A stretch of DNA of 64,000 nt from Tabrizicola_A aquatica (GTDB taxonomy: Bacteria > Pseudomonadota > Alphaproteobacteria > Rhodobacterales > Rhodobacteraceae). The DNA lies in assembly GCA_965194375.1 (NCBI GenBank), contig CBDAEL010000002.1; one strand, written 5' to 3'. The position numbers and the translations under genes are program-made. The notes under the pieces were generated by a model. It did no database searches. It was not told where the DNA came from and worked only from the letters and a program-made list of their open reading frames with translations. Positions 32,688-40,635 of this stretch are shown here, piece by piece (within the stretch, counting starts at the first letter, position 1; each line of letters opens with the position of its first letter).

Positions 32688-33952
32688 CCGGCGATCCGTT
32701 CGATCTGTGCGCCGCAGGCGCGCAGCTTTTCCTCAACCCGTTCATAGCCGCGATCCAGGTGGTAGACACGGCTGACCACGGTTTCGCCTTCGGCGGCAAG
32801 GGCTGCAAGGATCAGACTGACCGAGGCGCGCAGATCGGTCGCCATAACGCGCGCACCTTTCAGTTTCTTCACCCCGGTCACCGTTGCCGTGCCGCCATGC
32901 ACCTCGATCTTTGCGCCCATGCGCGTCAATTCCGGCGCATGCATGAAGCGGTTTTCAAAGATCTTTTCTTCCAGCACCGAGGTGCCTTCGGCGGTGCAAA
33001 GCATGGCCATCATTTGCGCCTGAAGATCGGTGGGGAAACCGGGGAAGGGTTCGGTCACAACATCCACCGCGCGCACGCGGTCACCCCGGCGCTTGACCTT
33101 CAGACCACGGGCGGTTTCCGTCACCTCCACCCCTGCCGCGTCAAGTTTCTCGGCAAAAGCCCCGACCAGATCCAACCGGCCGCCCAGACATTCCACCTCG
33201 CCCCCGGCAATCGCGGGCACCAGCATATAGGTGCCAAGTTCGATCCGGTCGGTCACCACCGGATGGGTCGCGCCATGCAAGCGGTCAACGCCCTGCACGG
33301 TGATGGTGCTGGTGCCTTCGCCCTCAATCTGAGCGCCCATCTTCCGCAGACAATGCGCCAGATCGACGATCTCTGGCTCGCGCGCGGCGTTCTTCAAGAC
33401 GGTGGTGCCTTTGGCCAAGGTGGCGGCCATCAGCGCGTTCTCGGTCGCGCCGACCGAAACAAAGGGAAACTCGACGACCGCGCCCTTCAGCCGCCCGCCG
33501 GGCGCCTTGGCATGAACATAGCCCTCACGCAGGTCTAACTCGGCCCCCATCGCCTCCAAAGCCTTAAGATGCAGATCGACCGGGCGCGCCCCAATGGCAC
33601 AACCGCCGGGCAAAGAGACAATGGCATGGCCATCCCGTGCCAGCATGGGACCAAGAACCAGGATCGAGGCGCGCATTTTGCGCACAATGTCATAATCGGC
33701 GGTGTGGTTGGTAATGGCATGCGAGGACATGGCCAGCACCTGACCATCCTGCAACGACGCGACCTCAGCCCCCAAAGACCCCAAAAGCTGGGTCATGGTG
33801 CGAATATCCGACAGGCGCGGGGCATTGGTCAGCGTGAGCGGCTCATCGCTGAGCAGGGTTGCGGGCATCAGCGTGAGGCAGGCGTTCTTCGCCCCGGCGA
33901 TCGGAATCACCCCCTTCAGCGCGCCATTGCCCTTCACCAGAATCGAATCCAT
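32684..33952 (-). CDS. murA: UDP-N-acetylglucosamine 1-carboxyvinyltransferase MurA
   Basis: 422 aa. Two EPSP-synthase-like domains; AGAKNACLTLMPATLL near the N-terminus, GGCAIGARPVDLHL with Cys118 (the PEP- and fosfomycin-reactive cysteine), and TDLQAQMMAMLC later. First committed step of peptidoglycan synthesis: transfer of enolpyruvate to UDP-GlcNAc. The active cysteine is present, so the enzyme should be fosfomycin sensitive. The start codon directly follows the stop of a 55-aa basic protein gene. Confidence 0.97.
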   Translation of the reverse strand: MDSILVKGNGALKGVIPIAGAKNACLTLMPATLLSDEPLTLTNAPRLSDIRTMTQLLGSLGAEVASLQDGQVLAMSSHAITNHTADYDIVRKMRASILVLGPMLARDGHAIVSLPGGCAIGARPVDLHLKALEAMGAELDLREGYVHAKAPGGRLKGAVVEFPFVSVGATENALMAATLAKGTTVLKNAAREPEIVDLAHCLRKMGAQIEGEGTSTITVQGVDRLHGATHPVVTDRIELGTYMLVPAIAGGEVECLGGRLDLVGAFAEKLDAAGVEVTETARGLKVKRRGDRVRAVDVVTEPFPGFPTDLQAQMMAMLCTAEGTSVLEEKIFENRFMHAPELTRMGAKIEVHGGTATVTGVKKLKGARVMATDLRASVSLILAALAAEGETVVSRVYHLDRGYERVEEKLRACGAQIERIAG

Positions 33953-34120
33953 CTACTCGTCCTCTTGATCGTTGTGCCTCTGGGCCGTGGCCCGCGTTTT
34001 CGCCTGCACCTTACGCCGGGCCATATTGGCCTTGAGCGCGGCTTTCAACCGGTCATCGCGGCTTTTCGCCTGCGCCGTGCCGGGTTTGGTCGTGGAAGGT
34101 TTGCCGGGGTTGTCTTGCAT
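33953..34120 (-). CDS. 55-aa basic protein upstream of murA
   Basis: Read from the ATG at 34120 (another ATG two codons earlier, 34126). The sequence begins MQDNPGKPSTTKPGTAQ and continues with a strongly basic helix, SRDDRLKAALKANMARRKVQ, then ends in an acidic tail (NDQEDE). Its TAG is immediately followed by the murA ATG. Small proteins with a DRLKxALKANxARRKxQ core are common ahead of murA in Rhodobacterales, to my recollection. No known domain. The charge pattern suggests nucleic-acid or protein binding. No clear ribosome site. Confidence 0.6.
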   Translation of the reverse strand: MQDNPGKPSTTKPGTAQAKSRDDRLKAALKANMARRKVQAKTRATAQRHNDQEDE

Positions 34121-34246
34121 GGCCATCTGCATAGCGCAGCGGGCAAAAACCGTCCAGAAGGGATGCGAAAAGCCTCTTGCGCCCCCCCGAATTTGCGTCT
34201 AATCACCCGCCACGCCCGGCAGGACACCCCGCCGACGCGCCCCGGC

Positions 34247-34321
<75 letters not shown>

Positions 34322-34374
34322 TAAATCTCCAAATGTAATAGATCACCCGCCGCTTGATGAAGCGGATGTCTGGT

Positions 34375-34395
34375 TTTGCGCCTTTCCAAATACTC
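34375..34395 (-). repeat. GAGTATTT 3'-end motif after hemE
   Basis: On the minus strand GAGTATTTGGAAAGGCGCAAA, 13 bp after the hemE stop. It matches 20 of 21 bases of 18131-18151 (downstream of tex). No hairpin accompanies this copy as clearly as the other two. Confidence 0.6.
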
Positions 34396-34408
34396 ACCTT
34401 TGCGCCGG

Positions 34409-35437
34409 TTACCCCCGGCGCACGGTGTCGATCATGAGGGAGACGTTGTCGGGGTTGGCATCGGGGGTGATGCCGTGGCCAAGGTTGAAGATATGCGGCC
34501 CACCCTTGAAGGCATCGACCACCCGGCGGGTGGCGTCGATCAGGGCTTGGCCGCCCGTGACCATATGTTCGGGCGCAAGGTTGCCCTGCACGCAGCCTGA
34601 GATCTGAACATGTTCCGCCGCCCATTCCGGTGACACCGAATTGTCCAGCGCCACGCAATCCGCCCCCGTGGCTTTGGCGAATCCGATGTAGCCCGCCCCT
34701 GCCTCGCGCGGGAAGGCGATGATCGGCAGGCCGGGGTGGCGGGATTTCAGTTCTGCAATGATCCGCGCGGCCGGTTTCACAGCGAAGTCGGTGAAATCCG
34801 CTCCCTTCAGCGACCCGGCCCAAGAATCAAACAGCTTCACCACCTCGGCCCCGGCGGTTACCTGCCCAGACAGGTAATCAATCGTCGCCTCGGTGATCAC
34901 ATCGATCAGCGCCGAGAATGTCGCCCGATCTGCGGCCTTGAGGGCGTGGGCCGGGCCCTGATCCTTGGTGCCCCGTCCGGCGATCATATAGGTCGCCACC
35001 GTCCACGGCGCGCCGGCAAAGCCGATGAGCGCGGTTTCCTTGGGCAATTCGCGGGCCAGAATCCGGACGGTTTCATAGATCGGGCCGAGCGTGTCGTGGA
35101 TCGCGTCCTTCGGCTTCAGCGCCTTCACACCCGCCATCGTGGTGATGGTGGACAAGCGCGGCCCCTCGCCGGTTTCAAACCAAAGATCCGCGCCAAGTGC
35201 CTGTGGAAGCAGGAGAATATCGGCAAAGAGGATCGCTGCATCAAAGCCATAGCGGCGGATCGGCTGCAAGGTGACCTCGGCGGCGAGATCGGAGTTGTAG
35301 CACAGCTTGAGGAAATCCCCCGCTTCGGCCCGCGTCGCGCGATACTCGGGCAAATAGCGCCCCGCTTGCCGCATCATCCAGATAGGTGGGGTCGGCAATG
35401 TCTCGCCGCCAAGGGCGCGCAAAAGAAGTTTGGTCAT
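34409..35437 (-). CDS. hemE: Uroporphyrinogen decarboxylase
   Basis: 342 aa from the ATG at 35437 (GGAGGC upstream; the frame extends to 35536 but then overlaps the hemC start region). Landmarks PPIWMMRQAGRYLPEYR at the N-terminus with the catalytic Arg residues, GFAGAPWTVATYMIAG, and FDSWAGSLKGADF plus PGLPIIAFPREAGAGY. It decarboxylates uroporphyrinogen III to coproporphyrinogen III. Divergent from hemC with 97 bp between starts, so the two heme genes share a control region. Confidence 0.96.
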   Translation of the reverse strand: MTKLLLRALGGETLPTPPIWMMRQAGRYLPEYRATRAEAGDFLKLCYNSDLAAEVTLQPIRRYGFDAAILFADILLLPQALGADLWFETGEGPRLSTITTMAGVKALKPKDAIHDTLGPIYETVRILARELPKETALIGFAGAPWTVATYMIAGRGTKDQGPAHALKAADRATFSALIDVITEATIDYLSGQVTAGAEVVKLFDSWAGSLKGADFTDFAVKPAARIIAELKSRHPGLPIIAFPREAGAGYIGFAKATGADCVALDNSVSPEWAAEHVQISGCVQGNLAPEHMVTGGQALIDATRRVVDAFKGGPHIFNLGHGITPDANPDNVSLMIDTVRRG

Positions 35438-35534
35438 GGGGGCCTCCGTCGTTCCCTCTGCCTTGCCTGCCTGCGTGCGCATGTCAAGAAGCGGGCGGTT
35501 GAAAGGCGGAACGGTCGCGGGTAAGTCTTGGCGC

Positions 35535-36473
35535 ATGACTCATGATCTTCCCTCACCCGACCGCCCCTTGAACATTGGCACACGCGGCTCTCCGCTGGCT
35601 TTGGCGCAAGCGCATGAGACGCGCGCGCGCCTTGCGGCGGCCTTTGCCCTGCCGCTCGAGGCCTTTGAAATCGTTGTCATCAAGGTGACAGGCGACCAGA
35701 TTCTAGACCGCGCCTTGAAAGAGATCGGCGGCAAGGGCCTGTTCACCCGCGAGATTGAAGAGGCGCTTTTGGCGGGCAGCATCGATATCGCCGTGCATTC
35801 GATGAAGGATATGCCAACACTGCAGCCCGAGGGACTGGTGCTGGATTGCTATCTGCCACGCGAAGATGTGCGCGATGCCTTTGTCAGCCCCGGTGTGGCG
35901 CGGCTGATGGATTTGCCGCAGGGCGCGGTGGTGGGGTCGTCGTCCTTGCGGCGGCGGGCGCAATTGGCGCATCGCCGGCCCGATCTGCAATTGGTGGAGT
36001 TCCGGGGCAATGTGCAGACCCGGATGAAGAAACTGGCCGATGGCGTGGCGGCGGCGACCTTCTTGGCGATGGCCGGGCTGAACCGGCTCGGGCTGTCGGA
36101 TGTCGCGCGCTCGGCGATTGACCCCGAAGAGATGCTGCCAGCTGTCGCCCAAGGGGCGATTGGCATTGAGCGGCGGGTGGATGATGCGCGGGTGGCCTCG
36201 ATGCTTGCCGCCATTCATCATCATGAGACCGGGCTGCGCCTCGCGGCGGAGCGCAGCTTCCTCCTGCGGCTGGATGGGTCGTGCGAGACGCCGATCGCGG
36301 GCCTAGCGCTGGTGGACGGGGATAGCCTGTGGCTGCGCGGCGAGGTGTTGCGCCCCGATGGCACCCAAGTGATCACCGGAGAGCGTCGCGGCGCGGCGGC
36401 AGATGGCGTGGCCATGGGCACCGATCTGGCGGCCGAGCTTCTGGGCCGCGCGGGGCCGGGCTTTTTAGACTGA
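35535..36473 (+). CDS. hemC: Hydroxymethylbilane synthase (porphobilinogen deaminase)
   Basis: 312 aa from the ATG at 35535. GTRGSPLALAQAHE at the N-terminus, VHSMKDMPTLQPEGL, SSSLRRRAQLAHRRPDL, and the dipyrromethane-cofactor cysteine in LDGSCETPIAGLA. Polymerises four porphobilinogens. Divergent from hemE. The stop is 3 bp from the convergent end of the MFS gene. Confidence 0.96.
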   Translation: MTHDLPSPDRPLNIGTRGSPLALAQAHETRARLAAAFALPLEAFEIVVIKVTGDQILDRALKEIGGKGLFTREIEEALLAGSIDIAVHSMKDMPTLQPEGLVLDCYLPREDVRDAFVSPGVARLMDLPQGAVVGSSSLRRRAQLAHRRPDLQLVEFRGNVQTRMKKLADGVAAATFLAMAGLNRLGLSDVARSAIDPEEMLPAVAQGAIGIERRVDDARVASMLAAIHHHETGLRLAAERSFLLRLDGSCETPIAGLALVDGDSLWLRGEVLRPDGTQVITGERRGAAADGVAMGTDLAAELLGRAGPGFLD

Positions 36474-36476
36474 CGC

Positions 36477-37682
36477 TTAGGCGCGGCGGTCGGCAATCCA
36501 CAGCGCCATGGCCCCGGCCATTGCAAGCCCCCCGCCCAAAAGTGCTGCGGTGGTATAGCCGCCAAGGGCTGTGCCAAGCGCAAAGCTGGTGGCGGCCAGA
36601 AGATCGCCCGCCAGCCGTTGCAGCGCCATAAGGGCCGCGGCGGTGCCGGGACGACCCTCCATGAACTGCTGCCAATAGCCGATGGGCAGCGTCAGAATCG
36701 GGGCGGCCCCGAGGCCCGCGAGCACGGGCAGCGCCCAGAGCCAACTGCCGTTGGGAAACAGCGCCAGTAGCGTGACGAACCCCGCGTATATCAGCGCGCC
36801 GCCCATGATCAACGTCTGGCGCGACAGGATGCGTTGCAGCCGTGGCAGGGCCAGCATGAAGGGCACCTCGAACCCCGCAACCAGCCCGACCATCAGCGCC
36901 ACATCCGAGGTTTGCCGCTCTGGCGTGGCCGAAAAGATCAAGGGCGTCAGGATGATGTACAGCATCGGCAAGCCGCCGATGGCCCCCATCGCCAAAAGCC
37001 GAAATGCAATCGCCGGGCGGGACAGTTCGACAAGGGCGGCGCGCAGGTTCAGGCCAAGCGGGCGGTCCTGCCAAGGCTCGGTCCCTTTCCGAGGCCAGCC
37101 GCGCCAGATCAGTGCGAACAAAAGCACGGCGGCAAGTGTGGCCGTGACATAGACCGCCATCACATCAAACCCGCCCCGGCGCTCGCCCGTCCCAAGGCCC
37201 CAAGTCCAGAACAGAAGCGTCAGCAAAAACACCGCCGAGACCACGGCGCGCACCGTGGCTTGCAGCGCATCCCGCTGGGCGGGGTGGTTCTGCGTGGCCA
37301 GATTGTTCAGCGCAAAGATCTGCCCGAAAATCGCCGTGCCCATCGGGATCAGCACGCCATGGGCGATCAACATCACGCCCGGTAGTGGGGCCAGCACCAT
37401 CAGCCCGGTGCCGATCACCGTTGCCCCCACCGTCATCAGCGCGATCAGGCGACGGTTGCCGATCTGGTCGGCCAGAATTCCAAACAGCACCGAGGCCGCC
37501 ACCGCCGCGCCAGAGGCCAGCGCCAGCACAAGGGCCAGCGTGGCATCCGAAATCCCCACCCGTTCGACCGCGATCAGCGACAGAAAGGGGTAGATGCAGG
37601 CATTCACCGCCCCATAAAGCCCCGCCATGGCGGCAATGGCGCGAAACAAAGGGTCGCGCAGGATGAGCGATAAGGCGGTCAT
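36477..37682 (-). CDS. Major facilitator superfamily transporter (sugar-efflux-like)
   Basis: 401 aa, about twelve hydrophobic helices in two halves, with a charged loop near 190-215 (RGWPRKGTEPWQDRPLG). The N-terminal half has the ADQIGNRRLIAL loop typical of the family's A-motif. Overall it resembles SetA-like sugar efflux or general MFS exporters, but the substrate cannot be read from sequence. Transcribed with the FAD oxidase gene upstream (9 bp gap), so the two may be co-expressed. Confidence 0.75.
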   Translation of the reverse strand: MTALSLILRDPLFRAIAAMAGLYGAVNACIYPFLSLIAVERVGISDATLALVLALASGAAVAASVLFGILADQIGNRRLIALMTVGATVIGTGLMVLAPLPGVMLIAHGVLIPMGTAIFGQIFALNNLATQNHPAQRDALQATVRAVVSAVFLLTLLFWTWGLGTGERRGGFDVMAVYVTATLAAVLLFALIWRGWPRKGTEPWQDRPLGLNLRAALVELSRPAIAFRLLAMGAIGGLPMLYIILTPLIFSATPERQTSDVALMVGLVAGFEVPFMLALPRLQRILSRQTLIMGGALIYAGFVTLLALFPNGSWLWALPVLAGLGAAPILTLPIGYWQQFMEGRPGTAAALMALQRLAGDLLAATSFALGTALGGYTTAALLGGGLAMAGAMALWIADRRA

Positions 37683-37691
37683 AGGGCGGGG

Positions 37692-39119
37692 TTACTCGGG
37701 AATGATCTTGCCGGGGTTCATCCGGTTGCCCGGATCAACGGCAGCCTTGACCGCGCGCATGATGTCCAAAGCCACCGGGTCTTTCCGCCGCTTCATCGAG
37801 GGTTTTTTCGACAGGCCCACCCCATGTTCGGCACTGAAGGAACCGCCCAGGGCCTGTACTTCATCCTCCACCGTCTCGATCACGGCATCGGACAGGGCGG
37901 CGTCATCGTGGGTGGGGTAGACGGTGAAATGGATGTTGCCGTCACCGAGATGCGCGATGTGCAGCGTCTCGGCCCCGGGGTCGAGCGCGGGCAGGCGGGC
38001 ATGGATGCGGTCCAGAACCTCGGCCACTTTGTCCAAGGGCAGGCAGATATCGGTGTCGATGGTGGGCTGGCGTGCGACCGTGATTTCGGCGGCCAACTCG
38101 CGGCGCTGCCACATGGCGCGGCGCTGCGCCTCGGTCTGGGCAATCTCGGCGTCAAGGATCGCGCCGGTTTCCATGAGTGCGGCAAGGGTGTCTTGCAAAA
38201 GGCTGGTCAGCGGCACATCGCCTGCGGCATCCGCCATTGTGTCGCGGGGCGCTGTGGCGGCGATTTCGACAAGGATATTGGTGTCATAGCGTTTGCCGCC
38301 AAAGGGCAGCGATACATCGGGCCGGGCCTCGGACAGGCGGCGCATATAGCTGGCGGGCATCAGCTCAAATGCCTCCACCAGACCGCCCGTTGCCTCGCGC
38401 AGTTGGTTCAAAAGCACCAAGGCATCGGGCAAGCTGCGCACGGCTAAGGTCGCGGTGGCATAGGCGCGGGGGCGGGGGACGAGTTTCATCACCGCCGCCG
38501 TAATGACGCCAAGCGTGCCTTCAGCGCCGATGAACATCTGCTTCAGGTCATAGCCAGAGTTGTCCTTGTGGAGTTCCGACATCAGGTTCAGCACGCGCCC
38601 ATCGGCCAAAACCACCTCCAGACCCAAGCACAAGGCGCGGGTGGAGCCATAGCGCAGCACGTTCGACCCGCCCGCGTTGGTGGACAAAACCCCGCCGATC
38701 ATGGCAGAGCCCCGCGCGCCGAACCACAGCGGGAAGTAAAGGTTCGCGGCCTCAGCCGCCTCATGCAGACGGTCCAGCACGACGCCGGCCTCAACAATCG
38801 CAATCCGCGCATCGGCCCGGATTTCTCGGATGCAGTTCAGCCGCTCGACCGAGATCATCAGCCCGCCATCGGTGTAGGCGCCACCGACCAACCCGGTCAG
38901 GCCCGACACCGGCACCACGGGCACGCCGTGGCGGGCAGCGATGCGCAGGGTTTCGGCCACTTGGGCGGTATCTGCGGGCCTGGCGACGGCGCAGGGGTTG
39001 GATGGGTAATGTTGCGTCCACTCATGGCGGTATCTCGCCAGATCGTCGCCTGTCAGCACATGATTGGCCCCAAGGGCGCCCGTCAAATCAGCAATCAGAT
39101 CGGCAATTAGGGTCATCAT
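37692..39119 (-). CDS. FAD-binding oxidase (D-lactate/D-2-hydroxyglutarate dehydrogenase-like)
   Basis: 475 aa. PCMH FAD domain: VPVSGLTGLVGGAYTDGG, ARGSAMIGGVLSTNAGGSNVL, LHKDNSGYDLKQMFIGAEGTLGV; C-terminal cap with LHIAHLGDGNIHFTVYPTHDD and SFSAEHGVGLSKKPSM. Paralogous to the product of 28830-30242, with the same motif order. The last residues PGNRMNPGKIIPE are typical. Upstream in the same direction is the esterase, after two hairpins; downstream is the MFS carrier, which might move its substrate or product. Confidence 0.85.
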   Translation of the reverse strand: MMTLIADLIADLTGALGANHVLTGDDLARYRHEWTQHYPSNPCAVARPADTAQVAETLRIAARHGVPVVPVSGLTGLVGGAYTDGGLMISVERLNCIREIRADARIAIVEAGVVLDRLHEAAEAANLYFPLWFGARGSAMIGGVLSTNAGGSNVLRYGSTRALCLGLEVVLADGRVLNLMSELHKDNSGYDLKQMFIGAEGTLGVITAAVMKLVPRPRAYATATLAVRSLPDALVLLNQLREATGGLVEAFELMPASYMRRLSEARPDVSLPFGGKRYDTNILVEIAATAPRDTMADAAGDVPLTSLLQDTLAALMETGAILDAEIAQTEAQRRAMWQRRELAAEITVARQPTIDTDICLPLDKVAEVLDRIHARLPALDPGAETLHIAHLGDGNIHFTVYPTHDDAALSDAVIETVEDEVQALGGSFSAEHGVGLSKKPSMKRRKDPVALDIMRAVKAAVDPGNRMNPGKIIPE

Positions 39120-39192
39120 CGGGCCTGTCGCGTTATGGTGAACCAGTGTTCTGCCAATCGCCCGCGCTCTTCAAGCCCCCCATGCTCTTCAA

Positions 39193-39267
39193 GACCTTGG
39201 GGCCTGCCCCAAGGTCATTCATCGCGGCACCTCGCGAAGATCCCTGAAAGCGGCAGGCTTTCAGGGA
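39193..39267 (-). terminator. Two perfect hairpins at the 3' end of the esterase gene
   Basis: TCCCTGAAAGC-GGCAG-GCTTTCAGGGA (39241-39267) overlaps the last codons and the TGA of the esterase gene, and GACCTTGGGGC-CT-GCCCCAAGGTC (39193-39216) follows. Both stems are perfect (eleven pairs each). They separate the esterase gene from the FAD oxidase gene behind it. Confidence 0.6.
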
Positions 39268-39956
39268 CGATGAGCGGCCAGAAACGCCTGCAGCGCTGGG
39301 CCAAGGTCGGCGACGATCTTGGCCACGCCTTCGGCATTGGGGTGAATACCATCCTCGAGCATAAAGGGCCGCATCGCGGCGGGGTCCGAGTTGCCCTCGG
39401 TCATGCCTTGGAAGAAAAACGGGTAAAGCGTCGCGCCAAACTCAGCCGCAAGATCGGCATAGATCGCATCAAAGGCGGCCTTGTATTCGGCCCCGTAATT
39501 CCCCGGCGCCTCCATGCCGACCAGAAACACCGGCAGTCCCTTGGCCTTGGCACCCTCAAGGATCGCCGACAGGTTCGCCCGCGCCTCCTCGGGCGGCAGA
39601 CCGCGCAGCATGTCATTGCCGCCCAACGTCACCATCAGCGCATCCGTTTCGGGCGTCAAAGACCAGTCGAGCCGCGACAGCCCCCCCGCCGTGGTATCGC
39701 CCGAGACGCCTGCATTCACCACTGTCACCTCGGCCCCTTGCGCGGTCAGCCAGCTTTGCAGTTGCGGCACAAGGCCCTGATCCGGCGGCAGGCCATAGCC
39801 TGCGGTCAGGCTGTCACCCAAGGCGACAAGCGTGACGGGTTCGGCCTGCGCCGGAAGGGCCAGGACGGACAAGCTCACGAAAAAGAATGCAGTCGCGGCA
39901 TTGCGGATCAGGCGCACCGGCGCATATGTGACTAAGAGCAATCGCAGGTGGATCAT
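39261..39956 (-). CDS. SGNH/GDSL arylesterase (TesA-like)
   Basis: 231 aa if started at the ATG 39956; a GTG at 39917 would give 218 aa and a tidier signal peptide (RLIRNAATAFFFVSLSVLALPAQA). Catalytic blocks: ALGDSLTAGYG (Ser), TLGGNDMLRG (Asn), and DGIHPNAEG (Asp, His). Periplasmic thioesterase/arylesterase similar to E. coli TesA. As in E. coli, it is divergent from a YbbA/YbbP-type ABC pair. The ATG choice makes its start codon overlap that of the ABC gene on the other strand. Confidence 0.85.
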   Translation of the reverse strand: MIHLRLLLVTYAPVRLIRNAATAFFFVSLSVLALPAQAEPVTLVALGDSLTAGYGLPPDQGLVPQLQSWLTAQGAEVTVVNAGVSGDTTAGGLSRLDWSLTPETDALMVTLGGNDMLRGLPPEEARANLSAILEGAKAKGLPVFLVGMEAPGNYGAEYKAAFDAIYADLAAEFGATLYPFFFQGMTEGNSDPAAMRPFMLEDGIHPNAEGVAKIVADLGPALQAFLAAHRP

Positions 39957-40635
39957 GTCGAATACCGTTCTGGCCTTGAAAGATGTCGGTCTGACCTTGC
40001 AGGGCAATGCCGGGCCTGTGGAGATACTTAAGGGTATTTCGCTGAATGTCACGCAAGGCGAAAGCCTTGGGCTGGTGGGGCCGTCCGGGTCGGGCAAATC
40101 CTCGCTGCTGATGCTGATGGGCGGGCTAGAGCGGGCAACCTCGGGCCAGATTGCCGCCTTGGGGCAGGATCTGACCGGCATGGATGAAGATCAGCTTGCG
40201 CGGTTCCGTCGGGGCCGGATGGGGGTGGTGTTCCAAAGCTTTCACCTGATCCCCACGATGACCGCCTTGGAAAACGTGGCCCTCCCGATGGAGATTGCGG
40301 GGGTCGCCGATGCCTTTGACCGCGCCGAGGCCGAGCTTTCCGCCGTGGGCCTAGGCGCAAGGATGCACCATTACCCCGCCCAGATGTCGGGCGGCGAGCA
40401 GCAGCGCGTGGCCTTGGCGCGCGCCGCAGCCCCGCGCCCGGCGATCCTTTTGGCCGATGAGCCGACAGGCAACCTCGACAGCGCCAATGGCGCTGCGATC
40501 ATGGATCTGATCTTTGCCCTGCGCGACCGCCACGGCGCGACGCTGGTTCTGGTGACCCATGCGCCGGAACTGGCCGCGCGCTGTGACCGGATCGTAAGGC
40601 TGGTCGATGGCCGGGTTGATGAGGCCGCGGCATGA
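39955..40635 (+). CDS. ABC transporter ATP-binding protein (YbbA/LolD-like)
   Basis: 226 aa from the ATG at 39955, with AGGTGG 5 bp upstream. Walker A GPSGSGKSS, Q-loop VFQSFHLIPT, signature MSGGEQQRVALARA, Walker B ILLADEPTGNLDS, H-loop VTHAPE. It belongs to the MacB/LolD/YbbA group, whose partners are FtsX-like permeases and which often work on lipoproteins or membrane lipids instead of import. Its TGA overlaps the permease ATG (40632-40635). Confidence 0.92.
   Translation: MSNTVLALKDVGLTLQGNAGPVEILKGISLNVTQGESLGLVGPSGSGKSSLLMLMGGLERATSGQIAALGQDLTGMDEDQLARFRRGRMGVVFQSFHLIPTMTALENVALPMEIAGVADAFDRAEAELSAVGLGARMHHYPAQMSGGEQQRVALARAAAPRPAILLADEPTGNLDSANGAAIMDLIFALRDRHGATLVLVTHAPELAARCDRIVRLVDGRVDEAAA

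Noticed and set aside
39917..39956. Firm choice of the esterase start codon
   Set aside because: Neither the ATG at 39956 nor the GTG at 39917 has a good ribosome site; the overlap with the ABC gene start is therefore reported with reservation.
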